Origin: Lepidodermella squamata
Lineage: Eukaryota; Gastrotricha
Length of the DNA: 64,000 bases
Assembly (NCBI GenBank): GCA_047495785.1
Contig: JBLDXI010000063.1
Location: 186,001-250,000 of the forward strand
Direction of reading: 5' to 3'
A model generated the notes under the pieces. That model ran no database searches, had not been told where the DNA came from, and saw nothing but the letters and a program-made list of their open reading frames with translations. A program made the translations under genes and the position numbers. Shown piece after piece: positions 50,664-60,037 of the stretch (position 1 is its first letter; the number at the start of each line of letters is the position of its first letter).

Positions 50664-53600
50664 CATTCGGTCCACAAAATTTCACTCATACTTTGAGGCA
50701 CAAAAAAAGCAAACTGGCCAACCAGGCGCGTCAAAACCGGGCGTTCCGCGCCGCCAGTGCCAAGGAAGTTGCCGAACAAGGCCTGCCGGGCGTGTACCGG
50801 TCCAAGTTGTCTCGAGGCGGCGGCGGCGGGGCGTCGGCGCTGACGGCGGCCCAGCACGAGCACGAGCGCTCGATCGGGCGCCTGCTCGCCGCCCTGTCCG
50901 CCGCGTCATCGCAGCAAACGGTGATAGAAGGCGGTGAACACGACGCATCAACGTGCACGTCGTCGAGCAGCACCAGCAGTTCTTCCTCCTCGTCGTCGTC
51001 GTCTACATGCTCGTGCGACGAGGACACGGGCGAGGAGCGGCGGGGCGGCGTTGTATCGTCGTCGTCGGTCGGCGGCGGCAACTGCACGACCTGCGAGTCG
51101 ACGGCGCCGCGCTCGACCTCGTCGACGACCAGCGACACCGACGCCATGCCGCCGCCCCCGAGACCAGCGGCGACGAAGAGGGACAGGTCGCGAACGGCTA
51201 GCGAGGATCAGCATGAGAATGAGGAGCAGGTGGCGGCGGCGGTGCATCAGCAGCGCCGATACGAGCAGTCGACGACGACTTCGGCGATTATGACCGAATC
51301 GCGGCAGACAATTGCAACGTACTCGTCTTCGCAAGTCACGACGCCGGCTTCGCTGCGTCGCTACGACGTCAACGCAGTACGTTTTAAACCGCCATTTCGA
51401 ACGTGATTCCTGCTGCTCAATTGTATTCAAAATTGTTGCATTTTTCAGCAATTTGTTAATGCCCAGCCGCGTTCAGCCGACGTTCAGTCGTCGATAACCA
51501 TTGACCAAGTGCCGAATGTAGCTCGTTACGACGCCTACTCCGTCAAAGTAAGCCATACGCACCATGTCGCCTGAGTGTCTCTCAATAAGTTATCTTGTCT
51601 TATCAGAGCGCACCGTTTCTGGCTGAAAAGTCCGAAACACGGCGCATAGTTGCAGCGTCAACGGAGCGTATCGGTGGTGACTCAGTTACCAGCCAGCAGT
51701 GGCGCCAACGTGCCGCAACTGCGGACAACCAGCTGACAGCACGGCAGCAGCAGCAGCAGCACTCGTCGCCGAAATTTAACGAAAATCATCGGTAGTAACG
51801 ATAAAGCTCATCAACTGCATTGACCGTTTTAACTCGTTTTAATTATTAGGGATTACACCAGTAACACTAACACGTTTTCAGCTCAACTCTTAGTCGACTC
51901 CCTGGATGACCTGGTATTATTGTCCGAAACTAGGTCGAACTCTATTCAACCCATTTATTTTGCAGAGGCAGGCAGGTAATACTGAAGAGGTAGCGAGGAA
52001 GAAGTTCCGCGGTGTCGCGCTGTCGCGGCCCGTGTCACCCGAAGAAATCGGCGCCTTGGAACCGGGCTGCTCAGACGCCTGTACCAACAGCAGTTCATGG
52101 CGAGCCGTGGTCGCCATAGACGTCGGAACGGCGTACAGCGGCTACGCCTTTGCCTTCACCGCCCAGCCATCGCGCATTTTCGTCATGCGCCGGTGGCAGA
52201 TTGGCGACCCGGGCGTCCGCGACTCCAAAATGCCAACCGCTCTGTTGCTGCAGCCAAATGGCAAATTTTTCGCGTTCGGCTTCGATGCGCGCAACAAGTA
52301 CCACTCGCTGGACCACGATCAGGCGAAAAACTGGCTGTACTTCGCCAATTTCAAGCCAGACCTAGCCGCAGCTGGGACCGAATCGAGCCTCGAAGCGGCG
52401 AATGGGCAGAAAGTGCCGGCGCGACTCGTCGTCGGCTACGCGCTTCGATTCCTGCGCCAGCACGCCATCGCCGAACTGGACGCGCTGGCGGGTGCCGGCG
52501 CGCAGTTGTCGCCGCGGGAAATACGGTTCGTGGTCACGGTGCCGGCGACGTGGCCACCGAGCGCGAAGCAACTCATGCGCAACGCCGCCTACGCCGCCGG
52601 TCTCGGATCGCCCGTCCGGCCCAACCAGCTGGTACTGGCGCTGGAACCCGAAGCCGCAGCGCTATTCGTGCGCTCGTTACGCCTGGTTGATTTGCCGTCG
52701 CAATTCCCCGGCTCCGGGCTGCGCCGGCCCAACAGCCCCGGCCCAGCCAGGTCTCTGGCGGCCGCGTACCAGTACGTCGCACAACACAGCAGCGGCGAAG
52801 TTCCGCTTGAATTGCTGTCGAGGAAACGCGGCCGAGGCGACAACGGCGACAGCGAGGCGCACCTGGCGCAGTTGGACGACGACGAGGCGGCAGCGGCGGC
52901 GGCCGAGTCGGGGGTGTGCGCCCGCGAGACCGTCGGCGACTGCCTCGGCACCGGGTCGCGCTACGCTGTGGTCGACTGCGGCGGCGGCGCCGTCGAAGTC
53001 ACGTTGCACGAACTGGCGAGCGGCGGCACGCGCGAGCTGTACAAAGCCGCGTCGACCCCAATCGGCGCTCTGGCTGTCGACTCGGCCTTCGTCTCGTTGC
53101 TGGGCCGAGTTTTCACGCACGAATTCATCGCCGCCTTCCGCCGCCGCAGACCGGCTGGTTTCATCGACGTGCTAGCGGCATTCGAAGGCCGCAAACGAGC
53201 CGCATCACCCTGGCGACTCGGCAGCCTCAATGTCGCCCTGCCATTCGGTGAGCATATTATATTCATTGTTTTGATTTTCGACTATTTCTTGAGTGTGATA
53301 TTTATAGCATTACTCGATTTGTACCAGCGAGAGCGAGGCGAAACTGCCGAGGCTGCGCTGCACCGCGCCCTCATCGGCGACCACCCTAACTCGTCCGATT
53401 TGCAGCCGGGCGACATTGCGTGGTCGGCGTGTGGCGGCGTTCTGCGCCTGTACCCGGCCGCCGTCCGCCGCCTTTTCGCGCCCTCCCTCGACGCCACCAT
53501 GCACGTGCTGACCGAAGTGTTGTCGCGGCCCGAGGCGCACGGCGTCGAGCGCATCTTCGTCGTCGGAGGCCTCGCCGAGTCGGCGCTGCTGCAGCACGCG

Positions 53601-54392
53601 ATGCGGTCGCGCTTCGGCGAATCGCTCGCCGTCGTAGTGCCGCCGGAGCCGTCGCTGGCTGTGCTGCGCGGCGCCGTTTCGTTCGGCCTCGACCCGGCTG
53701 TCGTGCAGGTGCGCCGCTGCCACTTTTCCTACGGCGTCGGCGTGCTGAGGCGCTACGACGCTGCGCGACATCCGCGGCACAAGCGCATACTGCGATTCGG
53801 AACTTACTGGTGAGTCTGCTTGCAAGTGCATCGATAGGAACAGAATTAATTCCTTGTTTTTTCTAGGTGTACGGATGTGTTCGATAGGCTGGTGTCGGCG
53901 AATGACGCGGTGTGCGATGGCGACACGGTCGTGCGTCGCTACTCGCCGCTGTCGCCGCAGCAGCAAACGGCTGTCGTGAAGCTGTACGCGTGCCGCCACG
54001 CCTCGCCCGCCTTCCTCAGCGATTGCGGCGTGTTCTTGTGCGGAGTGCTCACGCTCCATCTACCGCCCCTGCCGACGCCACCTGCCGACGTGACCAGCGG
54101 CGGCGGCAAGAAGGCGCCGAAGCGTGAAATTCAGATTCGCATGTCGTTCGGCGGCACCGAAATTCGATGCGTCGCCGTCGACGTCGCAACGCGAGCTGCC
54201 GTAGGCGTCACGCTCGACTTCTTCGCGCGCTCCGACGACGATGCCCATCAGCAGCAACAGCAGCAGCGAGACGACTCGAGCGATGTCGACGGGGCCGTGA
54301 CGCTGGCGGCAGGCGATGACGACGACGACGCCGACGACGCCGATGTGGGCCGAAATGCGGCTAAAAAGCCAAAACAAGCCGATTACTACTAG
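50664..54392 (+). CDS. HSPA12-like Hsp70-family protein with long disordered N-terminus (start unresolved)
   Basis: Phase-consistent exons: 50664-51376, 51449-51547, 51607-51791, 51850-51975, 52091-53247, 53308-53809, 53867-54392; introns 57-115 nt. The first four encode about 375 residues of Ser/Gln/Ala-rich, probably disordered sequence (poly-Ser near 50970; repeated RYDVNA and RYDAYS). From about 52094 on is an HSPA12A/B-type actin-like ATPase: VVAIDVGTAYSGYAF (phosphate 1), GDPGVRDSKMPTALLL, FVVTVPATWPPSAKQLMR, ALEPEAAALF, YAVVDCGGGAVEV (phosphate 2), RIFVVGGLAESALL (adenosine motif), SYGVGVLRRYD and WCTDVFDRLV near the C-terminus. An Asp-rich tail ends in QADYY. HSPA12 lacks the classic Hsp70 substrate domain, and none is seen. 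The N-terminal part could instead be a separate gene ending in frame at 51795. The start codon is not resolved; candidate ATG at 50466. Confidence 0.85.
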
Positions 54393-54446
54393 GTCTTAAA
54401 CTAGTCAGGCTCTATCTAACATCTTATTAATATACCTCCGTTTCGA

Positions 54447-54452
54447 AATAAA
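54447..54452 (+). promoter_or_regulatory. AATAAA polyadenylation signal of HSPA12-like gene
   Basis: AATAAA 55 nt after the TAG stop. Confidence 0.7.
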
Positions 54453-55780
54453 CGCATTCGCTTACTATATTCACTCCTATGTTGAGGTTTTTAATAAAAA
54501 ACGCACAGTGGAACGGCTGTTGAAAAGGTCATTTTGCAGGGGATTTGGAGAAAAATAAACGCACCCGCCTGGCGTGAGACACCTCGAAACATGTGAAATT
54601 TATCAATCGGCAATTATTGTAGCCGATGTCGGGTTGAAGTCCATTTTTATTCGATGGTGCGGACGTGAGGTGGTGAAGTTTGTTGTCGTAGTAGTTTTTG
54701 CAAATATTTTTCATTCATCTCCATCTAAAATAACAAAAAATAACCGACCTCACGACTGCACCACCATCACCTTGTGGTGCATGCGAAGAAAAATCCCTGT
54801 TATAATTCATCATTGAATTCACTATGCAAAAAAACCACCTTCAGTGGCCAATCATCCCGGATCTAGTTCAACTATTAAAGGTATGGAAAGGTATGACTTG
54901 AATGACTTCAAAATTCGTAAAATGTGAAAAATCCTTAAATTCACGTTATATTTCCGTTAAATTTCCTCATCCTCATTTCGTCTCAACCGGACCATTTAGC
55001 GTGGCACAACCCGAGTCCGGAGAGTTCTCAGACGGGTCTTCATAAAATTCATTTTGTTCTCAGTATTGCGATGTTTTCATTTCTTTGATAGGAAAATCCT
55101 GGAATATTCGCCATCTGCGGTCATTCTCAACTTGCCAGCATGAAATGCAGACAAGGTAGGACATGATGCTATTTCCGTGGTTGCACTCATAAAACTTGAG
55201 TTTATTTTTAAATTATTTCGGGTAAACTTACCTCGAAAATGAGCTGTTTTCATACCGATCACGAGCCAAAAATACAGGAACCTCATCAACAAACAGATCA
55301 ACACATCTGTTTTCACGGCCATGTCTGTGTGTGTTATTTGCTCGCGTTCGCATTTGCACTTGACAAACACGACGTAATGATACACCTATTTCAGTTATTT
55401 TTTAGGCCATGAGCTATTTTCGCCCAATATTCTGCGTCATTGATATTTTCGGCGCCAATTTTCGCAGAAAGCGATTTTCGGCGATGACGATCTAAATCCC
55501 GCGTATTATCTTGACACGCAGACTCCATTCTGGAAATCGGCCATGTAAATCAGCAGGTGCGATCGTTGTCTGCCCAAGTTAATCCCGGTGTTGATTGCTT
55601 TTTGGCTACAACACTTGTAGTTGGGGCTTAGCGCGCGCAATCAAAATCGCACGCCCGCGCCTAATCGATGCCGTGCGCGTTTAAAAGCGGCCGCGACGCC
55701 CGTTCCGCTTCATTAAACACATCACTCGATTCGTCTAGATTTTGCATCACCAAGTTATCATTATACTCCGCGCTCTTCAC
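54453..55780. other. 1.3-kb intergenic region
   Basis: No accepted gene. A minus-strand frame from ATG 55322 starts like a signal peptide (MAVKTDVLICLLMRFLYFWL) and has a donor-like CGAG|GTAAGT at 55232, but the continuation is not convincing. The promoter of the small secreted gene must lie near 55500-55740. Confidence 0.4.
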
Positions 55781-56168
55781 ATGCAGCTTGTCGTAGCCGT
55801 TTTCGCCGCCGCGGCGGTCGCCTTCGTGGCGGCGAACCCGCTCGAGGACTCGGTTCCGCCGGCTGGCGAGGCGGCGCACATGCTGCTGCTCGCCGACGGC
55901 CCGTTCCGCGAGGCGTTCAAGCGCCGCTACCCGGTCTGCTTCAACTGGATGGAGGAGAAGCTCGAAGGCTACGGCGGCGACAAGGCCGCCATCGAAAAGT
56001 TGGCGCGAGGTAAGTAAAAGGCGGGGAACCGAGAATTTCACACGCATGACTGAATATGTTTTTGTTCTTTGTATAGCCATCGATAAGGCGAGCCCGTTGG
56101 ACGAACTCGCCCTCGAATTCATGGCCTACTGCCTGTTGATGGACTCGCCCGACATCGGATCGGACTAG
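55781..56168 (+). CDS. Small secreted protein, 2 exons, unrecognised
   Basis: Exons 55781-56009 and 56077-56168 (67-nt intron, phase 1), 106 residues. ATG chosen because it begins a clear signal peptide (MQLVVAVFAAAAVAFVAANP). The mature part is acidic and likely helical, with conserved-looking aromatic patches FREAFKRRYPVCFNWMEEKL and ELALEFMAYCLLMDSP and only two cysteines, which could pair. No family was recognised. AATAAA at 56349 gives a 3' UTR of about 200 nt that runs against the Ly6 gene. Confidence 0.7.
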
Positions 56169-56173
56169 AATAC

Positions 56174-56193
56174 TACCACCACCACCACCACCA
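56174..56193. repeat. ACC trinucleotide repeat
   Basis: Six to seven ACC units, 5 bp after the stop of the small secreted gene. Confidence 0.85.
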
Positions 56194-56314
56194 ATGTTGA
56201 TCAAATGAATGTTGTGTCGATTTTCTTACAACAAACAAACACTATCAGTCAATCAATATAGAGCAGCAGCAGCAGCAAACTAACAACATCATGATTTTCT
56301 CCACATCTCTGAAT

Positions 56315-56320
56315 TTTATT
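56315..56320 (-). promoter_or_regulatory. AATAAA polyadenylation signal of Ly6 gene
   Basis: Minus-strand AATAAA, 183 nt past the Ly6 stop. It lies upstream (in plus coordinates) of the plus-strand signal at 56349, so the two 3' UTRs should overlap. Confidence 0.55.
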
Positions 56321-56348
56321 AATTTTTGTGCAACGACATTGACTGTAC

Positions 56349-56354
56349 AATAAA
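56349..56354 (+). promoter_or_regulatory. AATAAA polyadenylation signal of small secreted gene
   Basis: Plus-strand AATAAA, 181 nt past the stop at 56168. Confidence 0.6.
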
Positions 56355-56502
56355 TAATATTATTATTAAAACAGACATATCATCGCCAGGATCATCGTAT
56401 TTTTGGGCGTAAAAAAAGACAACTGAAAAATTGCGATGGAAAAACAACTGAACTCGGAATGATTGCACTTGATCGGGAGGAAACCAAATTTCGAACCGTG
56501 TG

Positions 56503-57211
56503 TCATTGGTCGGCGAATACAACTGATTTCAGGCTGACGAAAAGCAGCAGCAGTAGCACGTGAGACACGGACGTCCTCGAGCGTTCCGAGCCATTGCACA
56601 CTGTTCAAAGTAAAAATTAGTCACACTCATATTGAAATTGTTGACGGGGTGGGATAGTGAGAAAATGTGCTCAAGATAGCAGCCATAACTTAGTAGATGG
56701 CTCTGAAATCTTATATTCGGTAAAACCTTGATATTTTATGGTACGATATGAAATAGGAATAACATCGAAATAACATTGATTGCCCTAGCAAATTTCATGA
56801 ATAATATTCTGACTTACAGTCGGTTGAGCAGCACCTCGCGTATCGCTGGCTGCCCTGGGACGGGTAGATGTGGTTGTACGGGTAGCACGAGTCGGAACAG
56901 CTCAGGTACAGCCGGTTATTCTGCGGCACTTTCGTATACACCTCGCCAACTTCCTGTAACATTCAGAAGACTAGGTTGATTCTTAAATGTCAAGAACCAA
57001 GGCAATGTGTTACCAGGCAATAACGCATGCCATTCGGGCACATGGTGACGGTCATATTGGCGGCGCAGTGGGCCGGCGTGACGTCGGACGGGCACGAGTA
57101 GCAGCGGATAGCGAGCGCCGCGTCGCCGCCGAACAGCCACAGCAACAGGCCACCCAACAGCGCCCATCGCATCGCCACAGCACCCGTGTTCCAAGACGCA
57201 ATGGCGGCCAT
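56503..57211 (-). CDS. Ly6/uPAR-domain GPI-anchored protein, 3 exons
   Basis: Exons in coding order 57211-57014, 56953-56818, 56600-56503; phases match; 143 residues from ATG 57211. A second ATG (MRWALL, 57172) gives a tighter signal peptide ending in DAALA. The mature domain begins IRCYSCPSD and has CAANMTVTMCPNGMRYCL, LSCSDSCYPYN and the diagnostic CCSTDLCN at the exon 2/3 join, giving the ten-cysteine three-finger pattern. After the domain comes a polar stretch and a C-terminal hydrophobic tail (HVLLLLLFVSLKSVVF), fitting GPI anchoring. Family members act at the cell surface as channel or receptor modulators (sleepless/quiver, boudin type) or in septate junctions. Which one this is cannot be told. 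Confidence 0.85.
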
Positions 57212-58385
57212 GCTTTCAATCAGCCAGACGCAAATGTGGGATGTCAAATTAAAACGCACAAATTGTGTCTAAATTTGAGGGGAACGATCGTTACAGATCT
57301 GTTTCAGTTTTCAAAGCCTGATTGGAAATTGCGAACGAAACGATCGCTTGTTTCTGATATATATAATAAATATCGCTGTGATAGACTACAGCAGGCAGTA
57401 AAAAACGTGTAACCCAATGAAATTTGCAGACCAGTGGAATCTCATCCGAATAAGAAAACTATGAGGCAACGGTAGCTCCTACACGGGACGAATGCCAAAA
57501 AATGCTACAGAAAGTAAAACCCGCTATTGCTACCTGAGCTAGTGATGACACAAACGGTAGGATCCAGCAGTAACTATTTAATCTGTGAGTGTACTGCGGT
57601 TGCGACGACGCACCGCGCCGTTGTCTCGCGCAGTGCGGCGACGCTATTAATTTTGGCGTGATTAGCGGCGGAGCGGCGCCGTCGTCGTCGGTGCGGGCGC
57701 CACCGCGGCGACATGAGCCTGCTGGTGGTGAGGAGGAGGCCGGTCGCATGAGGAGCGCCAATTTCCGGCCGCGAGCGTGTGCGCGCAAATTGTGCGCTCT
57801 TTAACATATTCTGCGCTCGTGCGCGTTTGTTTACCGCCAGCGACAGGCGACCCGACCCGCCTATATATATACCGCCGATCTGTTGAGAGCGGTTCACGTC
57901 GGGTTCGGGCGGGCGGTGACAGGCGAGTCGCAAAAAGTGTTGTCCGCAGTTGTTTATTATCTCTTCGATAAATATGCACGCATCCGCAATGGCATTGATA
58001 CCATTGAAACGCCGCACACAGCCTCAAACATGAGCCATGGCAATGTGAAATGAGGCTGATGGAATAGACGCGCCTACCTACCTTGCATCTATACCTATCT
58101 GCAACCTATCTATCCTACAAGGAGACGTGTTTGCCCTGCGTGGCCGGCCGGCAAACACGCACGAGAATGAGGTTTCACCTCGATCGACCCCATTCGCGGC
58201 AACATATATCCCATATACATATGCACATCGCACCCTGATAGAGATCCGTGGTAATCGGCGCCATTACACCGAAAACGTGTACCTAATAAATAGTGCTAAC
58301 TGGAGAGCTAGAATAATTGATGGTGTCATTGCTGTTGACAGTGTGAAGTGCGAGGTTGCAAGTCACACGGCTCATTATAATATAT

Positions 58386-58531
58386 CCTCATCATCTTCTC
58401 TTTCATCTTGGCGTTTCTTCCTCCTCTTCCCCCTCTTATTCTTCCACTCTTCTACTTCTTGCAGTTCTTCCACGTCTTCCAATTGGTCTCTTTCTTCCTC
58501 TTCCATTCTCATTCTTCCCTCTCTTTTTCCA
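58386..58531. repeat. Long polypyrimidine (CTT/TCC-rich) tract
   Basis: About 145 bp with very few purines on the plus strand, built of TCT, TTC and TCC runs. Confidence 0.8.
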
Positions 58532-59156
58532 CCGTCGAGACTTGTCTGGACGCAGCTAGCAGACACATTATTTTAAGGATTTACGGTTAGTTGCATTTCC
58601 ACAAAAATTGAAATGAGGCGGACACTGGCTTATTGGCTACCCCAAGTCGGTGGTACCTATACCGCCTGGTATTTCAGCTTTGATGAATGTCTTGCTTGCA
58701 GCCTAGTTTTTCCGAGATATGGAACGGTCGGTTTTTCGTCAATTCGTAAAACGGCCGTGACGGATTTGTTGTAATTGTACTCATGAACGTATGGATATAA
58801 CAGCACACGTTTTACGAGCAAAAAAGGTGCGCCTTGGTTGTGACGATGACTAATGATGACTGATGATCACACGAGATGACTCATGCGAGGCACTTGGCCC
58901 CAAACCTAATCCATGTATTAGGATTATTTCACATTTGTATTCCAAAAAATCGCGTAGGATTTCTGGCCATGAAAAACGATTGCGTGACTCAAGTTTGGCT
59001 ATTAGGCTGGGAAATATTCTGCCACGTGACTCATAAAATGATTATTTTGAAAAAATAAATGATTAGCAAATTTGCGTTCTCTTTATTTCCTTCATATTTG
59101 CCTTCATCCAGCATCATCAGTTTTAAAAACATGCGGCATCATCCTTCCGAGTCATA

Positions 59157-59215
59157 GAATAATAATAATATATAATAATATTAATTAATAATTAATAGCA
59201 ATAATAATTATCATC
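59157..59215. repeat. AT-rich TAA/TTA low-complexity tract
   Basis: About 60 bp of AATAATAATA and TTAATTAATA type sequence. Confidence 0.8.
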
Positions 59216-59418
59216 ATCCTGTCGAATAATTCACGTGTAAACTCGATCATCACCGTCATTGCGCGACCGAAATAGGTCGATCGAAAAAGTTGAAGAACAA
59301 AAACAAACCACCGATATGTTGTTATAACAGTATTATTATTTGCACACATTTTATGAATATTACTATTATTATTATGTAATAAAAATCAACCGCTATTATC
59401 ATCGTAGCATCGCTTCCT

Positions 59419-59466
59419 GCCTGCCTGCCTGCATGGCTGTCTGTGCGGCTGGTTGGTTGGTTGGGT
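59419..59466. repeat. CCTG/GGTT tetranucleotide repeats
   Basis: Runs of GCCT units followed by GGTT units. Confidence 0.7.
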
Positions 59467-60037
59467 TTTTTTGTACAACTGCCGAGACACGGGCATGATA
59501 GCACATAGAGGCAAGTGTAAAGGTTGATTGATAGCGAGCAATAACATTATTTCAAAAAAAAACCGGAATATACACGCATGATTCAGCGTTAAAGACATAT
59601 CATCATCAGCAGCAGCAGTTTTAGTAGTACTAGTACTAGTGGTTGTTGGGGCGATGAAGAAAAACTGCGGTAGTATATATAGGTAAGTAAGTAAAGGTTG
59701 CGGTAGGGGTGGTGGTGGTGGCGATAAAATAATCATTTGTTGGCGCACTGATTGAGCCGTAACAATAACTATAACTATAACAGCCTTCACACTACAAGTA
59801 GCAGCAGGTAACTGCTACTGCATTAAACTGCATTGGAATGCAGTGCGCGCATTCAGTGAAACCACCGGACATATGCGAAAGCGAGATAGCAAAAAAACCA
59901 CAATTATACGACGATGAAGAATGTCTGCTGCATTTGTCAATCAATTGTGCGAATGTTTCATTATCATTATCAAGAACGAAAGAAAGAAATCAATATCATC
60001 AAGAATAATAGTTTAACAACCATGTTCAAGTTCAAGT

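Larger units (their letters stand above)
57212..60037. other. 2.8-kb region without a recognised gene
   Basis: Lies between the Ly6 start and the USP stop. A GC-rich island at about 57580-57950 contains a TATATATATA box (about 57862-57871), a possible promoter in either direction, perhaps for the Ly6 gene. The rest is AT-rich with a polypyrimidine tract and several simple repeats. Open frames on both strands overlap the GC-rich island but look like shadows. Confidence 0.5.

Noticed and set aside
51906-52090. In-frame ATG extension directly upstream of the ATPase core
   Set aside because: Family similarity starts only after 52091. The splice model with matching phases (51975 to 52091) explains the upstream exons better. 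It stays an alternative start if transcripts support it.
55077-55385. Minus-strand small secreted candidate with a signal-like start
   Set aside because: The start and a GTAAGT donor at 55232 are suggestive, but neither the read-through nor the spliced continuation looks protein-like.
57574-58027. Overlapping minus-strand frames of 121-147 codons in the GC-rich island
   Set aside because: Arg/Ala/Pro-rich shadow composition in several frames at once, without splice or start support.
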